From CAWGYQ01 sp963817395 (lineage in GTDB: Bacteria; Acidobacteriota; Vicinamibacteria; Vicinamibacterales; CAVPJW01), in contig CAWFOC010000001.1 of NCBI GenBank assembly GCA_963817395.1, positions 146,404 through 210,403 of the forward strand: a stretch of 64,000 bases of DNA, read 5' to 3'. Below, piece by piece: positions 7,492 to 15,867 of this stretch; the first letter of the stretch is position 1; each line of letters opens with the position of its first letter. The notes under the pieces are model-generated. The model was not told where the DNA came from and made no database searches. It was given only the letters and a program-made list of their open reading frames with translations. Position numbers and translations under genes: made by a program.

Positions 7492-10095
7492 TTAGCTCCT
7501 CCCTGGCGTTACGGGGCGGCTGGTTTCCAATTGAACAGGATGGTGATGGCGGACGCCTCTTCGACTATGGTGTTGACGAGGAAACGCTGCCCGTCTGATG
7601 AGACTTCGAATCCTGCCGTCGACCTCGGCGGCATCGAGAACAAGGCCACAGGCGTGCCTGCGTCGGCCCGTGTACTGCTCAACGCGATCGAGACGGCCAT
7701 CACGTTGCCGCCCGACTGGTAGGTACAGTTCTCGGCCGTCGCGGCGCCACTCCGGGTCAGTGCCACCTCCTGTGGAAATCTGAGACTTGGCGCCTGGACC
7801 TCGAAACGGCTGGACCCAGACTTCGGTCCGTCCGGACTCGTTAGACTGGTAGGCAATCCAGCCGCCGACGGGCGAAAATCGTCCGGCCGTTTCCTCAAAG
7901 GCCGTTGGCACCAGGCTAAAAGCCTTCCGATCGCCCAAGAGCGGCAGCGCCCACAGATCGGTTCCCCCCTCCGTTGTTTGGTTCGCGTAGAGAATGAATC
8001 GCTCATCCGGCGACCAGTCGTTGACATTCTTATTCTGGGAAGAAGCCAACAGGAGCGTCTGGGTCCCGACGCCATCAACCGGTGCCTCAGAGATGTTCAG
8101 CGGGCCTGTTCGGTCCGTGCCGAAGGCGAGGCGCTTGCTGTCGTGCGACCAGGCGGGGTCGCGAGCGCCATCGAACGTGAACGGGCGTAGCAGGCCTCGG
8201 GCGACGTCCATGAGCCACAAGTTGGATTGTCCGCTGACAAATCGAAGGACCGCTACGGTCTGCCCGTCGGGAGACAGCCGGAGGCTGTTCGGTTGGCCGG
8301 GATCGCGTCCGCCCAGCGTGCCGATCTGCCGCCCGGATCGATCCAGCCAGACCAGTTGCGTTTCGCCAGCCTCGGGCCGGTACGCCACCACACCCGTTGC
8401 AGACGCGGAGAGAGCAGCATGCAAGACCCCATCATTTGCGGCCAGTTTTCCGTGCACAGGCATCGGATCTCCAACAGCCTCCAGCGTTTCAAGATCCAAG
8501 CGTTGCGCCAGGAGTACCCCTTGCCGGCCGAACAGGACGTAATCCGGCGGCACGAACACCGCAGGTGCCACGTCGGAATGCCACAAGCGTCGCGGCGCCA
8601 TCGGGTCCAGCGATCCCACATAGATCCCTTCGGTTTCCTTCGAGCCCTGTGCGAAGAACAGAAAGTGGTGACCATCGGGCAGGAAAAAGGGAAAGCGGTG
8701 GTTTGCCTGTTCCGACGACTCCCCCCGCGTGACTTCTAACGGCGTGCCACCGGTGGCCGGGATGCGATACACCGGACTGCTTGAGAGCGCAAACAGGATT
8801 GTTCCTTCCTCGTTCCACGCGCCTCCCCGGCCTCTTGGCGCGGTCGCCAACGTCCGCACGAGCGCACCCTCGAGATCGATCCGCTTCACCTGGCCACCGG
8901 CGAAAAACCCGAGCGATCGGCTGTCGGGTGACCAGAACGGAAGCGTGCCACCCTCCGTCCCCGCCAGCGGCTGCGCCGTTTCCGATTCGAGCGGGCGCAG
9001 CCAAAGCCGACCTTGCGCGGTAAACACGAGCGTGCGCCCATCCGGCGACAGTGCAAAAGACGTCAGGCTGCCAGGCGGCGTGACAATCTGAAGGCGCATC
9101 TCAGGCGCATCGGCGGGGGCGCTTCGGAAATACCAGGCGGCGGGAATCGTTAGTGCGGCGATGACGACGAGCATCGCGGCAGCCCTCCACTTCCGCTCGC
9201 GGGGGATGGGCGCGGCCCGAATGGCAGGCTCGTTCAACGCTTCTTCGATCGACAACCGCGCGTCGGCGATCGCGTGGAGGCGCGACCGCCGATCCCTCTG
9301 CAGACACCGGCGGAGCAGGGAGCGCATGATCGGGGGCGTTCGGTGCGGCAGCGCAGTCCAGTCCGGATCGACTTTCACGACGCCGCCAAGAACCTCCACC
9401 ATCGTCTCGCCGCTGAACGCGGATCTGCCCGTCAGCATTTCGTACAGGACGATCCCGAACGCCCAGATGTCGGACCGCGCGTCGGCCGGTTTCCCCTTTG
9501 CCTGCTCCGGTGACATGTAGGCCGCAGTGCCGAGAATCATGCCGGCGCCCGTCATCAGCGCCGGGCTCGTGATCGTCGGCGATTGCGATACGTTCGGCGA
9601 CATTGCGCCAACCGGCTCCATCGCTTTCGCGAGCCCGAAGTCGAGCACCTTCACCGTGCCGTCCGGCCGCACTTTCACATTCGCCGGTTTCAGATCGCGA
9701 TGGATGATCCCCTGCTCGTGCGCGGCCTCAAGCGCCTCGGCGATCTGCTTCGCGATGGGCAACGCCTCGTCGAGCGGGATTGCCCCCCGTGCGATCCGCT
9801 GCGACAGGTCTTCGCCCTCGACAAGTTCCATCACCAGCGCGCGCACACGGCCAGATTCTTCAAGGCCGTGAATGTGCGCGATGTTGGGGTGGTTCAGCGC
9901 GGCGAGTGTCTTTGCCTCGCGCTCGAAGCGTGCGACCCGTTCCACGTCAGCCGCGAACGCGTCGGGCAGGATCTTGATCGCCACGTCGCGATCGAGTTTC
10001 GTGTCGCGGGCGCGATAGACCTCGCCCATGCCGCCGGCCCCCAGGGCGGAGAGGATCTCGTACGGGCCGAGGCGCGTGCCGGGGCTGACGGCCAG
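7492..10095 (-). CDS. Membrane Ser/Thr protein kinase with PD40 propeller (paralogue)
   Basis: Same architecture as its neighbour: glycine loop GAGGMGEVY, VAIKILPDAF, HRDLKPANVKV, LDFGLAKA, then a helix (AAMLVVIAALTIPAAWYF) and PD40-like repeats (LSPDGRTLVF, SPDSRSLGFF, LSPDGQTVAVL, SPDERFILY). The first ATG in frame (10029) lies inside the glycine loop, so it cannot be the true start; homology continues upstream as SPGTRLGPYEILSALGAGG. The best available start is CTG 10095, 9 bases after a TATAAT hexamer; there is no ATG, GTG or TTG in frame closer to the expected N-terminus. Either a non-standard start is used or a base is wrong. Near the C-terminus (about 7500-7750) the frame diverges from the family, and another frame (ending DGQRFLVNTIVEEASAITI) fits better, suggesting a frameshift near 7750. 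Confidence 0.85.
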   Translation of the reverse strand: MAVSPGTRLGPYEILSALGAGGMGEVYRARDTKLDRDVAIKILPDAFAADVERVARFEREAKTLAALNHPNIAHIHGLEESGRVRALVMELVEGEDLSQRIARGAIPLDEALPIAKQIAEALEAAHEQGIIHRDLKPANVKVRPDGTVKVLDFGLAKAMEPVGAMSPNVSQSPTITSPALMTGAGMILGTAAYMSPEQAKGKPADARSDIWAFGIVLYEMLTGRSAFSGETMVEVLGGVVKVDPDWTALPHRTPPIMRSLLRRCLQRDRRSRLHAIADARLSIEEALNEPAIRAAPIPRERKWRAAAMLVVIAALTIPAAWYFRSAPADAPEMRLQIVTPPGSLTSFALSPDGRTLVFTAQGRLWLRPLESETAQPLAGTEGGTLPFWSPDSRSLGFFAGGQVKRIDLEGALVRTLATAPRGRGGAWNEEGTILFALSSSPVYRIPATGGTPLEVTRGESSEQANHRFPFFLPDGHHFLFFAQGSKETEGIYVGSLDPMAPRRLWHSDVAPAVFVPPDYVLFGRQGVLLAQRLDLETLEAVGDPMPVHGKLAANDGVLHAALSASATGVVAYRPEAGETQLVWLDRSGRQIGTLGGRDPGQPNSLRLSPDGQTVAVLRFVSGQSNLWLMDVARGLLRPFTFDGARDPAWSHDSKRLAFGTDRTGPLNISEAPVDGVGTQTLLLASSQNKNVNDWSPDERFILYANQTTEGGTDLWALPLLGDRKAFSLVPTAFEETAGRFSPVGGWIAYQSNESGRTEVWVQPFRGPGAKSQISTGGGTDPEWRRDGRELYLPVGRQRDGRLDRVEQYTGRRRHACGLVLDAAEVDGRIRSLIRRAAFPRQHHSRRGVRHHHPVQLETSRPVTPGRS

Positions 10096-10104
10096 ACTGT
10101 GGGG

Positions 10105-10110
10105 ATTATA
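10105..10110 (-). promoter_or_regulatory. Putative -10 element of the 7492-10095 kinase
   Basis: A perfect TATAAT on the minus strand, 9 bases before the proposed CTG start. The predicted transcript would begin about 3 bases before it, consistent with leaderless initiation. No -35 match. Confidence 0.45.
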
Positions 10111-10378
10111 CGGGCGGGACCGAAGAGCGACGCGGATTTAGTCCTGGAAAACGCCGCCAGGGGCGATCTAACCGGGGAGCTGGATTCGTAGCCACTTGGC
10201 GACCACGCAGGGCTCCTCGTCTAGTCTCGACATGCGCAACGCTCGTGAGGTGTAGTGCAGGTCGGTCCAACCTTCGGGGGAATCAGCGATGGGGATGATT
10301 TACCGACACACCACAGGAGTCGTGCGCCGGTGGAACGCCGCAGCATTCAGCTGCGGGCCGAAGGACCGCGATAGGCGG

Positions 10379-10669
10379 CTACGAACGGCCGACCCAATAG
10401 CCCGGACGCCGCTTGAGGTTCATCACCGCAAGAATGCGGATGGCGTTCGGTCGGATCGAGTAGAGAAGCGCGTAGGGAAAGCGCCGAAGGAGCCGACGGC
10501 GGACTGCGCCAACGGCGACGTGGTCTAACTCCGGGTATTCAAGGATGGCATCGCAACAACGTTGGGCTTCGGCAAGGAAGGCCGCACCGAGACCTGGACT
10601 TTCGCGCTCGTAGTACTGGGCCGCCTCGTTGAGCTCCTGTTCGGCGAGCCGGTGGAACGAGACAATCAC
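10379..10669 (-). CDS. RelE/ParE-superfamily toxin
   Basis: A 96-residue protein with the ParE/RelE-type sequence FHRLAEQELNEAAQYYE, then LGAAFLAEAQRCCDAI, RRRLLRRFPYALLYSI and ILAVMNLKRRPGYW. Family members bind DNA gyrase (ParE) or cleave ribosome-bound mRNA (RelE); which applies here cannot be told. The start is GTG 10669, which overlaps the stop of the antitoxin (GTGA), so the pair is translationally coupled. A longer frame upstream is only overlap with the antitoxin gene. Confidence 0.85.
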   Translation of the reverse strand: MIVSFHRLAEQELNEAAQYYERESPGLGAAFLAEAQRCCDAILEYPELDHVAVGAVRRRLLRRFPYALLYSIRPNAIRILAVMNLKRRPGYWVGRS

Positions 10670-10890
10670 TTCAGGTGGGCTCGGGCGTCGCGAAAGACCT
10701 CGACGGCAGGTCGTCCCATTCCGGGATCGGCATCCCATGCCTGGTCACGACGTTTCGCTTCGTCCGCCCAGAGCTTGGCGTTCTCGCCCTCGGAGAGGTT
10801 CTCGAGGCTCTCGAGCAGCTTCTCCGCGAGACGTGCGCGCTCCTGTGGCGCGAGCTTGAGCGCTTCGACTTCGATTTCCTCGGTGCTCAT
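10666..10890 (-). CDS. Antitoxin, addiction-module component family
   Basis: A 74-residue acidic protein: EEIEVEALKLAPQERARLAE, then KLLESLENL and a short charged tail. This matches the small addiction-module antitoxin family (TIGR02574-like) that usually precedes ParE-type toxins. It would bind and neutralise the downstream toxin and probably autorepress the operon. Its stop overlaps the toxin start by four bases. The start ATG 10890 follows AGGGGAACC on the minus strand. Confidence 0.85.
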   Translation of the reverse strand: MSTEEIEVEALKLAPQERARLAEKLLESLENLSEGENAKLWADEAKRRDQAWDADPGMGRPAVEVFRDARAHLK

Positions 10891-11217
10891 GGTTCCCCTA
10901 TTTTACGCCGGCTGACGATGGGCACGGCCACAACATCACTGTGCCGGTTTTTGTGCCGGTGTTGTCGGTTCAGAGAGTGATTTAGCGTGACAGGTAGTGA
11001 CGTCGCAGCGGAACCGCAACGTGCTCATGATCAAGACGATGCGTCGAGAATCCGCGAGAGATCACTGCTCGGGCGGATCCGCCTCTTTCTCGCTTTCAAG
11101 GCCAAAACTCGGGTTCGAATCCCGATGGGGACGCCACTTCTGTATGTGTGAAATCCCTGGACAGCGGTAACAGATCCCGGTCTCCTCTCAAGGGCCCAAA
11201 CCTGGAGTGGAGACGCG
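10891..11217. other. Recombination-scar region before the IS481 element
   Basis: No complete gene. It holds the tRNA-Glu-like 3' end described separately. The rest is unassigned; it may contain decayed integrase sequence, but I could not support this by motifs. Confidence 0.4.
11109..11136 (+). tRNA. tRNA-Glu-like 3' end fragment (probable attachment site)
   Basis: The T-arm TCGGG-TTCGAAT-CCCGA is followed by acceptor strand TGGGGAC, discriminator G and CCA, matching the 3' end of bacterial tRNA-Glu. The 5' half (expected to start GTCCCCA) is absent upstream, so this is not a functional tRNA. The 13 bases ATGGGGACGCCAC (11125-11137) recur at 13454-13466 inside a serine recombinase fragment, consistent with the two copies of an att core. 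Confidence 0.6.
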
Positions 11218-12157
11218 ATGACGAAAGCGGAGCTGGCCCGCCGGATGGCGTGGCGATTCAAGGTGATCCAGCAGGCGTGCGAGCGGTCAAGAAACATCGC
11301 GCGCACGTGCCGGCATTTTGGGATTTCTCGGCAAGCGTTCTATCGCTGGAAGCGGCGGTTTGACGCCCACGGCGCGGCGGGCCTGTCGGATCGGCCCAGC
11401 ACGCCCCACCGCTCGCCGACGGCCACGGCGCGGGAGGTCGTCAGCAAGATTCTGTACCTCCGCCAGACGTACCACTTCGGACCGGGCAAGATCGCGGACT
11501 ATCTGAAGCGCTTTCATCAGCAGTCGCTCGCGGTCTCGTCCGTGCATCGGATCCTCGTCCGGCACGGGATGAACCGCCTGCCGGCCAATCAGAAGCATCG
11601 ATCGCACGCGAAGCGCTGGCAGCGGTACGAGAAGCCGCAGCCCGGCCACCGGTTGCAGGTCGACGTGAAGTTTCTCGAGCGGATCCCCGGCACGCGGAAG
11701 CGGCTCTATCAGTTCACGGCCATCGACGACTGCACGCGCATTCGCGTGCTCAAGATCTACGACGCGTGCAACCAAGGCACGGCGATCCGCTTCGTCGACG
11801 AGGTCCGTGCGGCGCCTGCCGTTTCGCGTCCACGTCGTGCAGACCGACAACGGCGCGGAGTTCCAGTCGCGCTTCCACTGGCATCTGGAGGGGCTCGACA
11901 TCCGCCACGTCTACATCCGCCCACGGACGCCGCACCTGAACGGCAAGGTCGAACGCTCGCACCGGGTCGATGACCAGGAGTTTTACCAGCTCCTGGACAA
12001 GGACGGCATCACCGACGACATTCACCTGTTCAACGAGAAGCTGCGGGAGTGGGAGAACTACTACAATTACCACCGGCCCCACGGGGCACTCGACGGCCAA
12101 ACCCCGTACGAACGGCTGATCGCCAAGATGAGACCGGGAACGTCACCGGCGTCCTAG
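11218..12157 (+). mobile_element. IS481-family transposase gene, one frameshift
   Basis: N-terminal helix-turn-helix (NIARTCRHFGISRQAFYRWK), then HTH_29/HTH_32-like and an integrase-core DDE domain: first Asp in LQVDVKF, second Asp in VVQTDNGAEF, Glu in GKVERSHRVD. The reading frame shifts once near 11808: frame 1 carries ...RFVDEV and frame 2 resumes with RRLPFRVHVVQTDNG, with a single extra base. With that base removed the protein is about 312 residues, normal for IS481. The transposase is otherwise complete. Terminal inverted repeats beginning TGT could not be matched with confidence, so the element borders are not given. It lies between the tRNA-Glu-like fragment and the lipoprotein copies. 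Confidence 0.85.
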
Positions 12158-12280
12158 GAACCTACAATGGCCCCCGCCAGCACCCGGCCGCACGGTCAGC
12201 CCGTGAAAATCCTGCGAGCTACTCTCTGAGGCTACGGCATTGGCCGAATCGATCGGTCGGATCAATACGCGTCGCGACGA

Positions 12281-12637
12281 TCAGGGCGCCCGTTGCAGGA
12301 CGAAGTCCGTCCGGTTTTCGCCGTTGATGAACGCTCCGGCGCGCGCCTCAAGATACCCGGGCGCGGTCACGGCGAAGTTCGCGTTGCCTTGTGTAAGTTC
12401 CCGAAATACATAGCGACCGATGAAATCCGTCTTCGCGATTAGGCCTGCATTGGCGCCGTCAAGAATCGTGACTGTGGCACCCTCGATCCAGTCGCCGTTA
12501 GGGGCGGACTCATTCACTCTGCCTTCTAACGACACCAGCGCCGGCGTCGAAGGGGTGGTGGGCGAGTCACTGCCGCACCCGAACGCCGCAACGCCGAGCA
12601 TCCCGACGACGACGAGCGAGCCGATGCGATGCGCCAT
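12281..12637 (-). CDS. Small lipoprotein with carboxypeptidase-regulatory-like domain, copy 1
   Basis: A 118-residue lipoprotein. The signal peptide HRIGSLVVVGMLGVAAFGC ends in a lipobox (AFGC). The mature part is a single SdrB/carboxypeptidase-regulatory-like sandwich: LVSLEGRVNES, IEGATVTILDGANAG, GRYVFRELTQGNANFAV, APGYLEARAGAF. Such domains are structural or ligand-binding; the function is unknown. ATG 12637 has AGGAGA nine bases upstream; the longer frame 5' of it is overlap. About 85 bases downstream (12196-12281) are nearly identical to the flank of copy 3. Copies 1, 2 and 3 form a small duplicated family on one strand. Confidence 0.8.
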   Translation of the reverse strand: MAHRIGSLVVVGMLGVAAFGCGSDSPTTPSTPALVSLEGRVNESAPNGDWIEGATVTILDGANAGLIAKTDFIGRYVFRELTQGNANFAVTAPGYLEARAGAFINGENRTDFVLQRAP

Positions 12638-12719
12638 GAAGTGATCTCCTCTCCGCGAGCGGACAGAGTCGTGTCCTTCGCGGTGACTGAGCACTCTAGC
12701 CCCGCTCTGTTCGACGAAA

Positions 12720-13112
12720 TCAGCGCGCCGGCGCCGGTTGCAGGGCGAATTTGGCCCAGTCGGGCTGGGTTTCGCCGTTGATGAACCCTCCGGCGCGCGC
12801 CTCAAGATACCCGGGGTGGGTCACGGAGAAATTCGCGTTGGCTTGTGTAAGTCCCTCAAATTCATAGCGACCGATGTCATTCGTCGTCGCGGTTCGGCCT
12901 TCATTCGCGCCGTCAAGAATCGTGACTGTGGCGCCCTCGATCAGGAGGTGGTTCGGGACTTCGGACGGGAGTTCGGACTTAATCACAGAACCTTCCAACG
13001 ACACCAGCGCCGAAGGGGTGGTGGGCGATCCGCCGTAGCTGTCACTGCCGCACCCGAACGCCGCAACGCCGAGCATCCCGACGACAACGAGCGAGCGGAG
13101 GCGATGCGCCAT
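12720..13112 (-). CDS. Small lipoprotein with carboxypeptidase-regulatory-like domain, copy 2
   Basis: A 130-residue paralogue of the flanking genes: HRLRSLVVVGMLGVAAFGC lipoprotein signal, then LVSLEGSVIKSE, LLIEGATVTILDGANEG, GRYEFEGLTQANANFSV, HPGYLEARAGGF. The start ATG 13112 is preceded by AGAGGAGATCAATTC on the minus strand, the same leader as the other copies. The 5' flank up to about 13207 matches the 5' flank of copy 3, so the duplicated unit extends beyond the gene. The amino-acid differences are concentrated in the loop before the IEGATV strand, where this copy has an 11-residue insert. Confidence 0.8.
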   Translation of the reverse strand: MAHRLRSLVVVGMLGVAAFGCGSDSYGGSPTTPSALVSLEGSVIKSELPSEVPNHLLIEGATVTILDGANEGRTATTNDIGRYEFEGLTQANANFSVTHPGYLEARAGGFINGETQPDWAKFALQPAPAR

Positions 13113-13395
13113 GAATTGATCTCCTCTGCCGTGGAAGAACGAATTGCGTGGGAGCGCAACTGAGGCGTGGACAGGCTACCTCAGCTGTTAGGTGGGGTCA
13201 ATGACGGTACGCAGGAGGCTCGCCGGCTGTGCGGGGAGTGGCAGGCGGCCCCGACGACGGCGTCTAGCACCGCGCGACATCACGAGGCGGCCGGCCGTCG
13301 CCTGATCGACTTCGATCACCGCGATGGGATCGGCTTTACTGCGACGCTGCCGACGATCAGTCCTCACCGTACCCGGGCGTGTGCTGCGCCCCCGA

Positions 13396-13620
13396 CTAGG
13401 CCGCGATCAGGCCCTTCCGCACGATGATCGTCCAAGCCTGTCTGTCGCCGCATGGGGACGCCACCTTCTCATGGTCTCCGCCAGCAGCGGCCGCACGGTC
13501 CCCCGTCCCCGCGAACGTGTAGTACCGCGCGTGCCGCCCGCGCCCCGGATCCACCGGCGTCATGGTGAGCCGGCCGATCACGAGCCGCCGCAGGATCTGC
13601 TGCGCCTAGTGGCCGTCCGA
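13396..13620 (-). pseudogene. Serine recombinase C-terminal fragment containing att core
   Basis: The minus strand reads IGRLTMTPVDPGRGRHARYY, TFAGTG, then after a shift EKVASPCGD, matching the C-terminal tail of large serine recombinases, which often end in a LASPTGFEP-like stretch. The codons for KVASP span 13454-13466, which is the reverse complement of the 13-bp sequence at the tRNA-Glu-like 3' end. No catalytic domain is attached. It is separated from another recombinase piece (14234-14770) by lipoprotein copy 3. Confidence 0.5.
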
Positions 13621-13739
13621 TCGGCAATCCCGGGATGGCGCCGGGCGCGAGTTTCTGGGCCGTGAAAATCCTGCGGGCTACTCTCTGAGGCTGCGGCATT
13701 GGCCGAATCGATCGGTCGGATCAATACGCGTCGCGACGA

Positions 13740-14141
13740 TCAGGGCGCCGGTTGCAGGACCCAGTCGGCCCGGTCGGTGCTCCACTCGCGGGTGATCGGA
13801 TCATAGTCAGCGGCGTGGATGACCCCTCCGTTGCGCTGCTCAAGAAACCCCGGCGCGCGCACGGAGAAGTTCGCGTTGCCTTGTGTCAGCCCCTGAAATT
13901 GATACTGACCCTCGCTATCCGTCGTCGCGGTTCGGCCCGCATTGGCGCCGTCAAGAATCGTGACTGTGGCGCCAACGATCGGGGCGCCCTCAATGGCGAC
14001 GATTGCTAACACCGAGCCTTCCATCGACACCAGCGCCGGCGTCGAAGGGGTGGTGGGCGATCCGTCATAGCTGTCACCGCACCCGAACGCCACAACGCCG
14101 AGCATGCCGACGACGACGAGCGAGCCAATGCGACACGTCAT
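13740..14141 (-). CDS. Small lipoprotein with carboxypeptidase-regulatory-like domain, copy 3
   Basis: A 133-residue paralogue: CRIGSLVVVGMLGVVAFGC lipoprotein signal, PALVSMEGSVLAIVAIEGAP, IVGATVTILDGANAG, GQYQFQGLTQGNANFSV, APGFLEQRNGGVIHAADYD. ATG 14141 follows AGAGGAGATCAATTT. Both flanks are duplicated: about 80 bases after the stop (13660-13740) match the flank of copy 1, and about 95 bases before the start (to 14238) match that of copy 2. The unit lies between two serine recombinase fragments, as if inserted into that gene. Confidence 0.8.
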   Translation of the reverse strand: MTCRIGSLVVVGMLGVVAFGCGDSYDGSPTTPSTPALVSMEGSVLAIVAIEGAPIVGATVTILDGANAGRTATTDSEGQYQFQGLTQGNANFSVRAPGFLEQRNGGVIHAADYDPITREWSTDRADWVLQPAP

Positions 14142-14233
14142 AAATTGATCTCCTCTCCGTCTGGGGAAGAACGAAGTGACGCCGGAGGGCAACAACTGAC
14201 GCGGGGAGAGGCTACCTCAGCTGTGAAGGCGGG

Positions 14234-14770
14234 TCAATGACACTGACGCAGCGTCAGGAACGACGAATCCCCGGCTACGCGGCGCCCCGGTGGATCGTTC
14301 CCCAGCTCGCCACCTTTCGCAATCGCCGCTGTCAGCCGTTGCATGGCCGCATTCACCCCGGCTACCTGTGCGCTCAGCGTGCGGTCTGATTCCGCGATCT
14401 CGTCGCGATACAGTGGCCGCAGCAACACCTCACGGACGGAGCTGGCGGCGCAGGCTTGCGGTCGGCCAAGTTGGGCACGCGGCGAGGGAGCGCTCTCTGC
14501 GTTGAGCGTCTTCGTGATCCGCGACAGGCCAGTGCCACCAGCGCACATCTCGAAGATACGGCGGACGACGGCAGCCTCTCCGTCATTGATACGCCGCTCA
14601 ACATGCGAACGCTGGCCGTCAGGCCCGAGTACTTCGACGTGGTCATAGCCGAACACCCGGCCGCCGGTGACGTGGCCGGCCTTCGCCTTGCGCTGCATCG
14701 CGTCGTACGTGCGCTGCCGCGCCCAACCACGCTCGATCAGCGCGAATGCCGATTCGATGACGACATCACT
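14234..14770 (-). pseudogene. Serine recombinase internal fragment (recombinase domain)
   Basis: The minus strand encodes ERGWARQRTYDAMQRKAKAG, HVTGGRVFGYDHVEVL, EAAVVRRIFEMCAGGTGLSR and SSVREVLLRPLYR, the recombinase domain (PF07508-like) of large serine recombinases. The N-terminal resolvase domain with its catalytic serine is absent: the frame runs upstream into unrelated sequence near the lipoprotein at 14766. The zinc-ribbon part after PLYR is also missing, and the frame resumes in a C-terminal helix (AAMQRLTAAIAKGGELG). This is a decayed remnant of an integrating element. Confidence 0.7.
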
Positions 14771-14972
14771 CCAATCCGATTCGAGCGCGATCCATCTCGA
14801 CCCCGTAGGGTGCGATGTTGCCCCGGAGTTCGACGCACTCAGGCTCATCAGAGAGATTGGCCGGCGTGCCGACTGAGAGGATGCGCATCGCGGTGACGCG
14901 AGTGTGACCGGACGGCGCACAGCCCGCGAGGCCCAGTGCCAGGACGGCTGCCATCAGTGGTCGCGTGTTCAT
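14766..14972 (-). CDS. Small lipoprotein, possibly truncated at its 3' end
   Basis: A 68-residue protein with a good lipoprotein signal (PLMAAVLALGLAGC) and a short mature part, VTAMRILSVGTPANL and CVELRGNIAPYG. This resembles the start of DUF4156/RcsF-type outer-membrane lipoproteins, which are normally longer (about 100 residues). Its 3' end coincides with the upstream border of the recombinase fragment, so rearrangement may have truncated it. Function unknown. Confidence 0.5.
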   Translation of the reverse strand: MNTRPLMAAVLALGLAGCAPSGHTRVTAMRILSVGTPANLSDEPECVELRGNIAPYGVEMDRARIGLE

Positions 14973-15179
14973 GGCCTGCTTGCCTCCAACTGGTTCCGTC
15001 GTCACTTCACGCGCAACGGCGGGGCACTGGCGCGATGCAGGTATAAATCAAGAGCGCACCGGAGCCACGGTGAGGCGACACGACTAAACGTCGCTGAATG
15101 GATTCTACTTGTGGATCAAGAGGTTGCTGAGATATGGTCCAGCCTCAACTGCCCGTCAGCGAAACCAGAGGAGATGAGC

Positions 15180-15821
15180 ATGTGCAAGCGCCTCGTCGTC
15201 GCCGGCTTCGCATTTTTCTGCGTCGTATTCAGTGCGACTGTCTCGTCCGCTTCGACCATTACCGTGAGTTTCCTTACCACTGGCTTTTTAGCCATGTTTA
15301 CTAGTGGACCGTTCCCGGGGTTCGATCCGGCACTGGGAACGCTGGACAGCGTCGAACTAGACGTATCGGGCTCGCTCGTGCTTGAGTTTGAGAACACTTC
15401 GGCGGCGACAGGCGGGGCGGTAGTGGCGAATCCCTCCTTCAACATGGAGTACTTCGGTGGTGCTTTGACCCTCAGCGCTGCCACTGTCGTTTCAGAGAGC
15501 CTCGATCCGGGTCAAATACTCCCAGTGACGATCTCCGATTCTGACTTGGTGACACTGACAACAGGGTTGAGCTTGTTCGTCAGTGCAGGGGACGTGAGTT
15601 TCGGCCCCGATCCCGTGGGCAGTAATGTTACGAACGGCTTCAACGCGGGGCTCTCTGGCCCCGGTGTCATCGTAAACTCGAGCGGGTCGTTCTCGGGCAC
15701 GGTCACCTACAACTATACGCCGGCCAGCACGACCGTCCCGGAACCGACCTCGCTCACGCTGCTCGGCCTCGGTCTCGCGGGCATTGCCGGACGCCGCTGG
15801 CGGCAGCGCAAAGCGTCGTAA
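15180..15821 (+). CDS. PEP-CTERM sorted secreted protein
   Basis: A 213-residue protein with an N-terminal signal peptide (VVAGFAFFCVVFSATVSSA) and a textbook PEP-CTERM tail: VPEPTSLTLLGLGLAGIAG followed by RRWRQRKAS. The middle is a Ser/Thr/Gly/Val-rich beta protein with no known domain. PEP-CTERM proteins are recognised by exosortase, cleaved at the PEP motif and usually tied to exopolysaccharide production; no exosortase is in this window. ATG 15180 is preferred over the in-frame ATG at 15174 because AGAGGAG at 15167-15173 is then properly spaced. A hairpin terminator follows. Confidence 0.9.
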   Translation: MCKRLVVAGFAFFCVVFSATVSSASTITVSFLTTGFLAMFTSGPFPGFDPALGTLDSVELDVSGSLVLEFENTSAATGGAVVANPSFNMEYFGGALTLSAATVVSESLDPGQILPVTISDSDLVTLTTGLSLFVSAGDVSFGPDPVGSNVTNGFNAGLSGPGVIVNSSGSFSGTVTYNYTPASTTVPEPTSLTLLGLGLAGIAGRRWRQRKAS

Positions 15822-15847
15822 CATTCGTCTTCGCGTGTTCGGCATCA

Positions 15848-15867
15848 GGGCCGCGTTCGCGCGGCCC
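15848..15867 (+). terminator. Hairpin terminator after the PEP-CTERM gene
   Basis: GGGCCGC (15848-15854) pairs with GCGGCCC (15861-15867) around a 6-base loop. The T-tract is poor, so termination may be partial. Confidence 0.5.

Noticed and set aside
13191..13197. GTTAGGT near copy 2 of the lipoprotein
   Set aside because: No opposing arm; probably part of the duplicated flank rather than an attC.
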